DNA of 38,929 bases from Spirochaetes bacterium GWB1_60_80 (GTDB lineage Bacteria > Spirochaetota > Spirochaetia > Treponematales > UBA12059), in NCBI GenBank assembly GCA_001829185.1, contig MIAR01000047.1, positions 1 to 38,929 on the forward strand. The letters are read 5' to 3'. Below the pieces are notes generated by a model that made no database searches, was not told the origin of the DNA, and saw only the letters and a program-made list of their open reading frames with translations. Position 1 is the stretch's first letter. Each line of letters starts with the position of its first letter. Positions 1 through 7,384 of this stretch are shown here, piece after piece. The position numbers and the translations under genes are program-made.

Positions 1-76
1 ATCAAGTTTGTAAATGGGGAGCAGGTTGATGGCGTGGCTGCCTAACCGTGATGACGCTCAAACTTCCAATCCACAA

Positions 77-379
77 CTATTGACAATATCTCATGGTATA
101 GGTGACGGTAATGCGTTCAATGCGGCGCGGCGCGGCCACCATATCCTTCTTGAGTTCGAAGTGAATAGCTTCCACCGGTATGTTCTTGCCGGCCGCAAAC
201 ATTTTCATGATCAGGCTGGCACAAGCGCCCAGCGATACCGCGCAAAGATCAGTCGGCGAAAAGCTGCTACCGTCGCCGCCGTTGTCGGTTGGCGCGCTGA
301 CCAAGTACTCCGCCCCGGACTGGTGGCTTATCTTCACTTTAGTATCGCCGACTGTGGTACCACGCATTAAAACTGCCAT
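77..379 (-). pseudogene. OsmC-like protein, C-terminally truncated
   Basis: The 100-residue product reads as the N-terminal two thirds of an OsmC/YhfA-type protein (thiol-dependent peroxide or organic hydroperoxide handling). It has the segment around PTDNGGDG and FSPTDLCAVSLGACASL that carries the first conserved Cys. Full-length family members run to about 135-140 residues and have a second catalytic Cys in a CPV-type motif. Here the reading frame stops right after VTYTM, and neither the same frame nor the other frames down to base 1 restore OsmC-like sequence. The ATG at 379 is chosen because a GGGAGGAGG Shine-Dalgarno lies just upstream; an in-frame ATG at 427 lacks one. It lies 96 bases downstream of aroDE on the same strand. 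I infer a decayed gene or a rearrangement junction near base 90. A short functional variant is less likely because the second Cys is missing. Confidence 0.6.
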
Positions 380-475
380 CGTTTCCTCCTCCCCATACTG
401 TACCTGGTCGGTGGACCAACCCGGCAAGCACCGGGAATCCTGCTCAGGTTATTTAATTTTCTTTCAGTAAATACA

Positions 476-1987
476 TCAAGTAACGGCGAAGTCCGGCAGG
501 ATATCCGGGAACTCGCGGCCGGTAAACAGGGCAAACTGGGCCGCGGCCTGCGCCTTGAGCATACCCAAGCCATTGACGGCTCGGCAACCAGCCGCACGAG
601 CCCGCGCCATCACCTGGGTTTCCACCGGATTATAGATCGCCTCGAACAAGGCCTCGTGCCCCTGAAAATCATACCACTCCAGTGGGTCGCCGGCCGCACC
701 GCCGGTCATGCCAACCGAGGTGGTCTGGATTATCAGGTCATTATATTTCTCAAGCAGGTGCACGGCGCGCTCCGTGAGACCAGACCAGGCAAAGCCGTAG
801 CGCTCCGCCAACTGCTTGGCCTTGTGCATATTGCGGTTGATGATACAGGCCTTGACGCCAAGGCTGGCCAGGACGTAGGCCACCGCCCGCGCCGCCCCGC
901 CGGCCCCGATGATACTCGCCCGCAAGGTAGTGCCATCGATCGGACCGTAAAAATCCTGCAAAGCCCGCTTGAAGCCATAGGCGTCCGTGTTATAGCCAGC
1001 CCAGCCGTCGTCGGTCCGGACCATGGTATTGCAGGCGCCAATGCTCTCCACTTCCAGCGAACGCGTCGTCAGACGGGAGCAGACCTTCTCTTTATATGGA
1101 ACCGTTACCGAAAAGCCCTGTAACGGCAGCAGGTCCGCCAGGCGCATAAAGGTATCCAGATTGTCAGCCGGGAACGGCGTGTAGATGGCGGGGATGCCGC
1201 AAGCCACAAAGCCGGCGTTATGAATCAACGGCGACAGCGAATTACAGACCGCAGGGCCGCCCAGGATGCCAAAAATTTGCCAATCTGATTGAATATCCCG
1301 GAAGCGGTAGACTTCGTCGAGTACCCGTGGGTCCACCTGACCGGGCGCGGAAATGGTCATTCCAGCTTCCAAAGCGCTAGTATAACTGAGAATACTGCCG
1401 GTTAACTGGGTCAGAATGCGGCTAGAAAAGCCAAAATCGCCCATCGCGGCCACGATGCGCTCCTCGCCCCGCGGCCGGTTACGGAAGAACTCGTACAGTT
1501 GCAGGGTGTCCTGCAACGAGCAGGCAAAGACAGACAGTTTAGGTAGCTCGAAACCGGTAGCGGTTAACTCGCGCCAGACGGCCGGCAGGTCGGCCGGAAC
1601 GCCGTCCAAGATATGCCGCGACCGGATGACGCGGGTTCCGAAGGTTCGGGCGGCCTCCTGAAGCGAGGGAACATGCAGGTCGCTTTCCAGGTCGATATAG
1701 GCGAAATTGCGAGTGGCATCGCTCTCGGCAAAGGCCAACGCTTTGGCCATAATGACCAGGCGGACAGCCTCCCCGCCGACAAATTGCCCGCCATCGCTCT
1801 TGCGGCGCACCGTTAGAATGGTCGGCAAGCCAGCCAGGGCTGGAAAGCGCCGGACATAAAATTGGTCTTGCGGTTCCAGGAAGTCGACCCGCAGTTCGAC
1901 CATGTCCACTAGGTGACGGTAGCGTTCCAGCAATTCAAGGTTGCGCGCGATCGTACTGCCGGTCAGACTCAAACACAAACTAGGCAT
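476..1987 (-). CDS. aroDE: Bifunctional type I 3-dehydroquinate dehydratase / shikimate dehydrogenase
   Basis: A 503-residue fusion catalysing two consecutive shikimate-pathway steps: dehydration of 3-dehydroquinate, then NADPH-dependent reduction of 3-dehydroshikimate. The AroD half (about 1-230) shows the substrate-binding ELRVD at 31-35, the RRKSDGG segment at 61-67, the catalytic His at 125 (SRHIL), the Schiff-base Lys at 150 (PKLSVF) and the SAPGQ motif at 213-217. The AroE half (about 236-503) shows NSLSP at 249-253, VTVPYKE with catalytic Lys 299, Asn 320 in ACNT, Asp 335 in NTDAYG, the NADP-binding GAGGAARA at 361-368, and TTSVGM. The ATG at 1987 has a GGAG about 8 bases upstream. It follows an exported hypothetical by 64 bases, probably in one transcript. 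All key residues are present, so both activities are expected. Confidence 0.96.
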   Translation of the reverse strand: MPSLCLSLTGSTIARNLELLERYRHLVDMVELRVDFLEPQDQFYVRRFPALAGLPTILTVRRKSDGGQFVGGEAVRLVIMAKALAFAESDATRNFAYIDLESDLHVPSLQEAARTFGTRVIRSRHILDGVPADLPAVWRELTATGFELPKLSVFACSLQDTLQLYEFFRNRPRGEERIVAAMGDFGFSSRILTQLTGSILSYTSALEAGMTISAPGQVDPRVLDEVYRFRDIQSDWQIFGILGGPAVCNSLSPLIHNAGFVACGIPAIYTPFPADNLDTFMRLADLLPLQGFSVTVPYKEKVCSRLTTRSLEVESIGACNTMVRTDDGWAGYNTDAYGFKRALQDFYGPIDGTTLRASIIGAGGAARAVAYVLASLGVKACIINRNMHKAKQLAERYGFAWSGLTERAVHLLEKYNDLIIQTTSVGMTGGAAGDPLEWYDFQGHEALFEAIYNPVETQVMARARAAGCRAVNGLGMLKAQAAAQFALFTGREFPDILPDFAVT

Positions 1988-2033
1988 GGTATTCGCTCCG
2001 TCCAGATACGAGATCGGCCCGCGACCGGCGCTG

Positions 2034-2047
2034 GCCTGCTAGCAGGC
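2034..2047. repeat. Perfect 14-bp palindrome
   Basis: GCCTGCT followed directly by its reverse complement AGCAGGC, lying in the 64-base gap between the exported hypothetical and aroDE. The 11-base word GCTAGCAGGCT recurs at about 18687, next to another gene end. Role unknown. Confidence 0.5.
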
Positions 2048-2051
2048 TGTC

Positions 2052-2597
2052 TTAAAAATCAGCCCGGTAGAGATAGAGCTGCTCTGGCTGGCCGTCAGCG
2101 GCGGGTAGTAAGCGCAAGCGTACCGGCCAGGGCAGGCCGCCCACCGGCCATTCCAGCCAGCCGGTTTCCGGCCTATCTGGCGGCCCCAAACGCTCTTCCA
2201 GGCCAGCCGGCGTTACCGGCCAGGCCAGGCCGGGTACAAGTTCTGGGGAACCAGCGCCGAGCCGAAGCTGCCAGACCCGTTCGTGCCAAAAAAAGCAGGC
2301 CACCCCCCGCTCCGGGTAATCGAACACCACGTCATCCTGCCAAGGCTCCAGGCCGCGCAGCGCGTACAAGGCGGGCGGCGGCCCGAACAGCGCCAGGATG
2401 CGGCTGACCTCGGCGCCCAGGAGGCTGACCGCACCGGCTGGCGGCAGCGTGGCCAAAGTAGCCGGGGACGCGTTGCCAGCCGTCGGACTGGGGGCTTGGC
2501 CAGCCGCGTCCAAAACCTGCGCCGGGAGGACGAAGGTCGACAAGCCGAGAAACAGGCAGGTTAACAGGCCGGAGCCTGATCGGTTTCCGTGCAGCAT
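2052..2597 (-). CDS. Exported hypothetical protein
   Basis: A 181-residue protein of unknown function. Residues 1-32 look like a signal peptide: basic start, then a hydrophobic stretch ending near PAQVLDAAG. A low-complexity Pro/Ala/Thr linker follows (about 33-55), then a small globular domain with VSRILALFGPPPALY and many Trp/Tyr/Phe residues (EPWQDDVVFDYPERG, FFWHERVWQLRL). It reads like a lineage-specific conserved hypothetical. The ATG at 2597 lacks a Shine-Dalgarno but lies exactly 6 bases after a TACAGT -10 box, so translation from a leaderless mRNA is inferred. aroDE lies 64 bases downstream on the same strand and is probably co-transcribed. Confidence 0.75.
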   Translation of the reverse strand: MLHGNRSGSGLLTCLFLGLSTFVLPAQVLDAAGQAPSPTAGNASPATLATLPPAGAVSLLGAEVSRILALFGPPPALYALRGLEPWQDDVVFDYPERGVACFFWHERVWQLRLGAGSPELVPGLAWPVTPAGLEERLGPPDRPETGWLEWPVGGLPWPVRLRLLPAADGQPEQLYLYRADF

Positions 2598-2603
2598 GGA
2601 CTT

Positions 2604-2632
2604 ACTGTAACCTCGGAAGGCTTATCGCGCAA
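2604..2632 (-). promoter_or_regulatory. Promoter of exported hypothetical-aroDE (leaderless type)
   Basis: Reading the minus strand: TTGCGC (2632-2627), a 17-base spacer, TACAGT (2609-2604), six bases, then ATG at 2597. Transcription should start at or next to the A of the ATG. Confidence 0.65.
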
Positions 2633-2660
2633 GCGGCCAGAGCATCTGGCGCTCGCGGCC

Positions 2661-2690
2661 TTGACCTCCGCCCCGTTTGCATAGTAATAC
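2661..2690 (+). promoter_or_regulatory. Promoter of tRNA-Leu
   Basis: TTGACC at 2661-2666, an 18-base spacer and TAATAC at 2685-2690. The predicted start is near 2697, about ten bases before the mature tRNA. Confidence 0.6.
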
Positions 2691-2706
2691 TTGGGTGTAT
2701 GGCTGC

Positions 2707-2789
2707 GCCGGCATGGCGGAATGGCAGACGCGATGGACTCAAAATCCATTGTTCGCAAGGATGTGTGGGTTCAAGTCCCACTGCCGGCA
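2707..2789 (+). tRNA. tRNA-Leu (anticodon CAA)
   Basis: An 83-nt class II tRNA. The acceptor stem GCCGGCA pairs with TGCCGGC, followed by discriminator A. The anticodon stem ATGGA/TCCAT encloses the loop CTCAAAA, giving anticodon CAA, which reads UUG (Leu). There is a long variable arm, and the T stem GTGGG/CCCAC encloses TTCAAGT. The 3' CCA is not encoded and must be added enzymatically. It is a single gene, preceded by a TTGACC-18-TAATAC promoter and followed within ten bases by a strong intrinsic terminator. Confidence 0.96.
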
Positions 2790-2795
2790 TACGCA

Positions 2796-2833
2796 GGGGG
2801 CTGTCCAGGGAAAATCCCAGGACAGCCCCTTTT
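2796..2833 (+). terminator. Intrinsic terminator of tRNA-Leu
   Basis: A ten-pair stem, GGGGCTGTCC (2797-2806) with GGACAGCCCC (2820-2829), a 13-base loop, then TTTTCATTTT. Confidence 0.92.
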
Positions 2834-2890
2834 CATTTTCAGCCTGAGCCGGCTGGCCAAGCCAGCGACCGGACCAGCCGGCTCGGCCGC

Positions 2891-2932
2891 CTGCTGGTCA
2901 CCTGCTGGTCACCTGCTGGTCACCTGGTCACC
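2891..2932. repeat. Short tandem repeat, 11-bp unit
   Basis: Three perfect copies of CTGCTGGTCAC (2891-2923) and a partial fourth (CTGGTCACC). It lies in the otherwise gene-free stretch between the tRNA terminator and the stop codon of the glycoside hydrolase gene. Such units can vary in copy number by slippage; no function is apparent. Confidence 0.85.
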
Positions 2933-2968
2933 ATGGTATAGGCGGCTCGGGCCTGCTTCGTCGCCCGG

Positions 2969-5182
2969 TTAGGGCTGCCACGGCGTGTCGACGCTCAGGT
3001 TCGGCCCGCCCAGGCCGCCGCCTTCCCCGCGGTTCAACACCGGGACGTCGTCGTAGCGGCCGGAGTTATTCCAAAAGGTCAGGCCGGCGTTGAGGGCATG
3101 GCGCACCCCGTCGATCTGTAGATTGACGTAATTCTGGTTATAGAATTCCCGGTCGTAGCGGACGTTGATGTAAAAGGCCTGCACCCAGGGCCGCACCACC
3201 ACCTGGCGGCGGGCGATGAAATGGTTGCGCAGGGTGCCCAGATAGTATATCCGGAACGGCCGGAGAACGGCCGGCGCAAACTCCATGAAGGTCTGGTCGA
3301 AATGGGACGGATAGAACATCGGCAGGATGACGTCGACATAGCGCGACAGCAGCTCCACGTCCTGGCCGGTGCGCACCCCGGAACGGTACCAGCCGTTGGC
3401 GCCATAAATGTCGATGCCGATGGGCGCCTCGATGTTGGCGCGGGCGTACGACAGGAAGGACATCAAGGCGCTTTCCATGTCCATGCCGGCGTCCTTCCAG
3501 CGATAGCGGACGCTGCCCAGGTTCTCGCCGTCGGTCGGGAAGCGGATATAATCGAACTGCACCTCGTCGAAGCCACGGGCGATGACCTCCCGGGCGATGG
3601 CGATATTGTAGGCCCAGACCTCTTCGCAGTAGGGGTCGACCCAGTGCTCGCCATACAGCTCGCGTTCGGTGACGGTCTGGGTGAGCGTAGCCGGTGGGGC
3701 GGGCAGGCCGGCAGCCGGCGCGGGGTCGGGGTCGCCAGAGCGGCCAGAGCGGCCGGGCGGCGCGGTGGCTGGAGCCGGCACCTCTACTTGGCGCTGGACG
3801 CTGCGGTAGCCGCGCCAGGCGGCCGAGGTCGATGAATCCCAGACCGCAAAGCGGTTGCCGCCGTAGTTGAAGAGGTGCTCGTCCTTGAATACGACGATGC
3901 GGGCCACCAGATACTGGCCGCGGGCGTGCATGTCGGCGGTGAAGGCCTCCAGGTCCAGCGGATTCACCGTCCGGCCAATGGAACTGACCAGCGGGTCGGC
4001 CGGCACGTAGCGCAGCCGGCCGTAGTCGTCCTTGATGTCGATGGTCAGCATGTTGAGGTTGCGGGCGGTCAGCAGGTTGGTGTACTGGGGCCGGGTACTA
4101 GGCTGCACCATGAAGCCGGTCTGCAGGTAGATGCCGTTGCGGCCCTCGGCGGCGACGCGGTGCGGCTTAAGGTCACGGAACTTGACCAGCCACAGTTCAT
4201 TCAAAACCAGCGGTTGACCGTTGAAGGAACTAGTCCACAGGCACTTCAACTGGCCGGCGACCAGGTCGGCCAGGCGCGACACGAAGGCCGTCTCGGCCTC
4301 GGCGCGCCGCGGAGCGGCGCTGGCCGCGCCGTCCGTACCGACCACGGCTTGCATCACCGCTCCGTCGGCCACGAACAACAGGGCGCCGTCGCGCAGGTAT
4401 AGCGAATCCCAGGCTACGAAATCTTCGCTGCCATGGTAGGCAGTGGCGAACTGGGCCCGCTGCGAATCGTAACGGTAGATATTGGGCAGGAAACTGTTGG
4501 CCGCCCAGATGCGCGGCCCGGCCGCTGTTTGCTCGATGAGAATGTCAGCCAGCTCATCGGCCCGGAGCGTCGGGCAACTGCGCGCCAGGTCGCCGCGCAG
4601 CTCCACCCACGCGGCACCAGTCACGCTGGCGGCACCGGAGCGGGTCAGGCTCTTGACCTGCGGCCCGCGGATGGTGTGCGATACAAATATCTGCAGCTGC
4701 GGCAGGGAACTGATGGCCACAGCCTTGAGGCTCGGAAAATTAACCGGCGACCCCTCGTTGCGCCAGGACAGGCCGCCGTCAAGGCTGACAAAAACATAAT
4801 CTTTAGTAGCGGTGATCAAGTTAAGCGGATTGTATGGGTCCACCTCGAGATCTTTCAGTTCCTGGATCTCGGTGGCGAAGGATTTGACGCGACCATCGTA
4901 GAGCTTGATCGTCTTGATGGGCAGGCCGGCGTTACGTTCCTCGAAGGTAACCAGGTCCCGGCTGTAGAGCACGCCACGGTGCGTCAGAAAGTACCAGGCA
5001 TCGCCCACCCGCAAGATTTTTCGGACGTCGACGCCGGTCAAGAGCGGGCGGAGGCGGTCGCCTGAGTCGAGCTGATAGAGCCCGTCGTTGGTCCCGAGCA
5101 AGACGGGTTGGGCAAGCAGGGGAACGGCCATGACGAGGCAAGCGGCGAGGCACAGCAGACGGACGCGTAGCGGAAGGTTCAT
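2969..5182 (-). CDS. Exported putative glycoside hydrolase (DUF4015) with N-terminal propeller-like region
   Basis: A 737-residue secreted protein. Residues 1-25 form a signal peptide (basic start, hydrophobic core, LLAQ). Residues about 26-340 contain beta-propeller/BNR-like repeats (LLGTNDGLYQLD, VFVSLDGGLSWRNEG). The C-terminal part (about 370-730) matches the putative glycosyl hydrolase family DUF4015 in its IDIKDDYGRLRY, ARIVVFKD, WVDPYCEEVWAYN, FDEVQFDYIRFPTDG and DVILPMFYPSHF segments; the acidic residues in the FDYIRFP and IDIKDD strands suit a TIM-barrel hydrolase. A Pro/Gly/Ala-rich linker of about 40 residues interrupts the barrel after the FAVWDS segment. The ATG at 5182 is chosen over upstream in-frame codons because of GGAGAG nearby and the signal peptide. 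The substrate is unknown; cell-surface or envelope polysaccharide is a guess. Confidence 0.85.
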   Translation of the reverse strand: MNLPLRVRLLCLAACLVMAVPLLAQPVLLGTNDGLYQLDSGDRLRPLLTGVDVRKILRVGDAWYFLTHRGVLYSRDLVTFEERNAGLPIKTIKLYDGRVKSFATEIQELKDLEVDPYNPLNLITATKDYVFVSLDGGLSWRNEGSPVNFPSLKAVAISSLPQLQIFVSHTIRGPQVKSLTRSGAASVTGAAWVELRGDLARSCPTLRADELADILIEQTAAGPRIWAANSFLPNIYRYDSQRAQFATAYHGSEDFVAWDSLYLRDGALLFVADGAVMQAVVGTDGAASAAPRRAEAETAFVSRLADLVAGQLKCLWTSSFNGQPLVLNELWLVKFRDLKPHRVAAEGRNGIYLQTGFMVQPSTRPQYTNLLTARNLNMLTIDIKDDYGRLRYVPADPLVSSIGRTVNPLDLEAFTADMHARGQYLVARIVVFKDEHLFNYGGNRFAVWDSSTSAAWRGYRSVQRQVEVPAPATAPPGRSGRSGDPDPAPAAGLPAPPATLTQTVTERELYGEHWVDPYCEEVWAYNIAIAREVIARGFDEVQFDYIRFPTDGENLGSVRYRWKDAGMDMESALMSFLSYARANIEAPIGIDIYGANGWYRSGVRTGQDVELLSRYVDVILPMFYPSHFDQTFMEFAPAVLRPFRIYYLGTLRNHFIARRQVVVRPWVQAFYINVRYDREFYNQNYVNLQIDGVRHALNAGLTFWNNSGRYDDVPVLNRGEGGGLGGPNLSVDTPWQP

Positions 5183-5208
5183 ACCGAACAACTCTCCATG
5201 AAAATAAA

Positions 5209-5237
5209 AATATGGCGGGAACGAGGCCGGCCACCAA
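5209..5237 (-). promoter_or_regulatory. Probable promoter of the DUF4015 gene
   Basis: On the minus strand, TTGGTG (5237-5232), a 17-base spacer and CATATT (5214-5209), leaving a leader of about 20 bases that holds the GGAGAG ribosome site. Confidence 0.45.
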
Positions 5238-5328
5238 GGGCGGACCATGCCTAATCTATCACAAGGCGGGGTTTTGGAATAGCCGGCCGTCTGCTTCGGA
5301 ATAGGCGAGCGATCTCGCGCCTGGCGGC

Positions 5329-5357
5329 TTGTCCCGATGCCCACTGCCAACTATACT
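5329..5357 (+). promoter_or_regulatory. Promoter of UDG-like gene (leaderless type)
   Basis: TTGTCC at 5329-5334, a 17-base spacer, TATACT at 5352-5357, then seven bases to the ATG at 5365. No Shine-Dalgarno is present. Confidence 0.7.
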
Positions 5358-5364
5358 GGTCGCC

Positions 5365-6105
5365 ATGCCCAGCCTTAACGCCGCCACCTGCCAGCGCATC
5401 CACCGCCTCTTCGAGCAGTTCAAGGCGCGCATCGCCGACTGGAACGCCGTCTTGCCCGGGCTGGCGGACGCCCAGCGCCAACTGCAGCAGGACTGCGGGG
5501 AGCCGGACTACGCCATCGAGACGCCGATTGTGTACAACCGCGACCTGGATCGGCTGGCGGCCGGCCACGACATCCGCTGGCTACTCATCGCCGACAATCC
5601 GGGTAAAACCGAGCAATTGGCCAGTCAGAACCGCTACCTGGTCGGCAGCTCCGGACGGATGGCCGAAAACTTCTTCCGGCAGCGGCTGGATATTGATTTT
5701 CGTAGCCAAGTGCTTATAATAAACAAGACGCCGGTGCATACACCGAAAACACAGCAATTGAGGAGGCTTATCGTTCTGTATCCTGCGCTCGGGCGCGTAT
5801 TTACCGAGAGTCAGCATTTTATGGCCAGCCTGGCCTGGCAACTGCACACGCTGACCGCGGCACCGATCTGGCTGATGGGTCTATCCGAACTCAAACCGCG
5901 GGGACTTTTTTCCGCCTGGCGCGAAACCTTCGGCGCCGGCATGCCAGTCGATCCGGCCGTATACGTTTTCAATCATTTTTCAATGGGCAGCTTCGCCGCC
6001 GACTACAAGCGGCGGAAGCTGCCGGATGAGACAGCATTGCAGGCTGTACTGCGAATCGGGGCGGAAAACCGCAGCAAATACTTTGCAGCCCCGCATTCAT
6101 CATAG
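5365..6105 (+). CDS. Hypothetical protein, possible uracil-DNA-glycosylase-fold family
   Basis: A 246-residue soluble protein. Central segments resemble the uracil-DNA glycosylase superfamily: WLLIADNPGKTEQ followed by YLVGSSGRMAENFF recalls the motif 1 and GxxG region of that fold. VLIINKTPVHTPKT recalls the strand ending in a conserved Asn, and VFNHFSMGSF could supply the late His. This is a motif resemblance only; substitutions in the catalytic loop make DNA-repair activity uncertain. The ATG at 5365 is preferred to 5329 because the latter overlaps the -35 box of the predicted promoter. The gene is divergent from the DUF4015 gene and is followed 41 bases later by the RNA-binding protein gene. 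Confidence 0.7.
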   Translation: MPSLNAATCQRIHRLFEQFKARIADWNAVLPGLADAQRQLQQDCGEPDYAIETPIVYNRDLDRLAAGHDIRWLLIADNPGKTEQLASQNRYLVGSSGRMAENFFRQRLDIDFRSQVLIINKTPVHTPKTQQLRRLIVLYPALGRVFTESQHFMASLAWQLHTLTAAPIWLMGLSELKPRGLFSAWRETFGAGMPVDPAVYVFNHFSMGSFAADYKRRKLPDETALQAVLRIGAENRSKYFAAPHSS

Positions 6106-6146
6106 GCAGGTCTGCCAGTGGCGTGCCAATATTCGAGGAGTACAAG

Positions 6147-7325
6147 ATGTCTAACAGAAACCTACTAACGACCGACCAGCTTGCCGCCATCGGCCGCTTG
6201 CTTGACGACGCCATGATCGACGTGAAATCGACCGTCGACATTGACCGCTTACGCGATTGTCGCAGCCTTTTTCGCAAGAAAGTGCCCTTCGGCATGCGAT
6301 CCTGGGTTGCCGCCTCGTTGCTGATGGCCGCCACCCGCGGCGACAGTGGTCGCCAGCGCAACCAGCCACGCCAGGGGCGCCAGCCAGCCCAATCCCAACA
6401 ACAGCCACCGGAGCGTGGTACTTCCGGCCGTCAGAGCCAGAGTCAGGCCCAAACGGCGCCAAGCGGCCGCGGCGCCAATGCCCTGCCCGGCAGGCAGCAG
6501 CAGCAGCAGCAACAGCCAGGCAATAATAAACCCACCGGCAAGACGGGAAACCAGGCCAACCAGGGCCGCAACAAACCTGCCCTCCCGCAAGGCAACCAGT
6601 CCAAGGAAGAGCGCGGCAATCGGGAGCGCAATGGCAATGAGCGCAATGAGCGCAACGGCCGTGAACGCAGCGGCGAGGAAGCCCCCCTCTCATTGCGCGA
6701 GAATCGCTACCAGGGCGAAGGCCTATCGGTGTTCGTTAGCGCCGGCCGCCGCCAGCGTTTCTATGCCCGTGTCGCTCTGAAAATCCTTCTGGAGCACTGT
6801 CAACTGGCTGAAGAACAGATCGGCGATATCCGCACCATGGACAATTACAGCTTCATTTCAGTCGACCCGGCAGTGGCTGATTCCATCATCGCCAAGCTGA
6901 ACGGGCACCCCTTCAAGGGCCGCCCATTGACTGTCAATCTGGCCCGCAAGCGGGATGAAGCCGATCCGGCCGCGCCGCGCGAAGAGCGCTTCGCGCCCCA
7001 GGGCGACGAGGATCGCGGAACCGGACTCCGACAAACCGAGAGCGACGAGCCGGAAAACGAGGATATCGACCGCCATGTCTATAGCGACGGCCTGGACGAC
7101 GACGTGGACAGTGACCAGGACAACCGGCCGCTGATGGAGCGCGCCGATCGGCGCTTTGCCGACGCCGGCCCGGTCGACGGCGATGACCTGACTGACGACT
7201 TCGATGACGACGACGATCTAGACGCCAGCGGTCACGATGGCATCGACGGGGACGACACTGACAACAGCCCCCTCAGCCGCGACAAGTACGATGACGACAG
7301 CGACGCCGACATCGGTAATGACTAA
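6147..7325 (+). CDS. DbpA-type RNA-binding domain protein with disordered arms
   Basis: A 392-residue protein. An N-terminal helical block (1-70, TTDQLAAIGRLLDDAMIDVKST) is followed by a Gln/Asn/Arg/Gly-rich disordered stretch (about 72-190) with a poly-Gln run encoded by CAG repeats. A compact domain follows (about 195-280) containing VFVSAGRRQRFYARV, IGDIRTMDNYSFISV and LNGHPFKGRPLTVNLARKR. This matches the RRM-like DbpA RNA-binding domain normally found at the C-terminus of DEAD-box helicases, but there is no helicase domain here. The last about 110 residues are very acidic, with Asp runs. The ATG at 6147 has GAGGAG nearby. The pattern suggests an RNA chaperone or ribosome-associated factor; this is inference. 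Confidence 0.82.
   Translation: MSNRNLLTTDQLAAIGRLLDDAMIDVKSTVDIDRLRDCRSLFRKKVPFGMRSWVAASLLMAATRGDSGRQRNQPRQGRQPAQSQQQPPERGTSGRQSQSQAQTAPSGRGANALPGRQQQQQQQPGNNKPTGKTGNQANQGRNKPALPQGNQSKEERGNRERNGNERNERNGRERSGEEAPLSLRENRYQGEGLSVFVSAGRRQRFYARVALKILLEHCQLAEEQIGDIRTMDNYSFISVDPAVADSIIAKLNGHPFKGRPLTVNLARKRDEADPAAPREERFAPQGDEDRGTGLRQTESDEPENEDIDRHVYSDGLDDDVDSDQDNRPLMERADRRFADAGPVDGDDLTDDFDDDDDLDASGHDGIDGDDTDNSPLSRDKYDDDSDADIGND
6487..6516. repeat. CAG trinucleotide tract
   Basis: An almost pure run of CAG/CAA codons within the disordered arm of the RNA-binding protein, encoding about seven consecutive Gln. It is a possible site of in-frame length variation. Confidence 0.7.
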
Positions 7326-7342
7326 CCAGGCTTGATCAATCC

Positions 7343-7372
7343 TGACCGGGCGGCACCGCCGCTGTCCGGTCA
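7343..7372. terminator. Possible bidirectional terminator hairpin between convergent genes
   Basis: TGACCGG at 7343-7349 pairs with CCGGTCA at 7366-7372, with an inner GCGGC/GCCGC stem. It sits between the stop codons of the RNA-binding protein and the minus-strand membrane protein. The T-run is weak (GATAAAAC follows). Confidence 0.45.
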
Positions 7373-7384
7373 GATAAAACCGAT

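Noticed and set aside
1913-2407. Plus-strand open frame across the aroDE start and the hypothetical gene
   Set aside because: Arg/Pro/Ala-rich, no family similarity, opposite to two supported genes.
2880-2935. CRISPR-like repeats after the tRNA
   Set aside because: The unit is 11 bases, directly adjacent without spacers: a plain tandem repeat.
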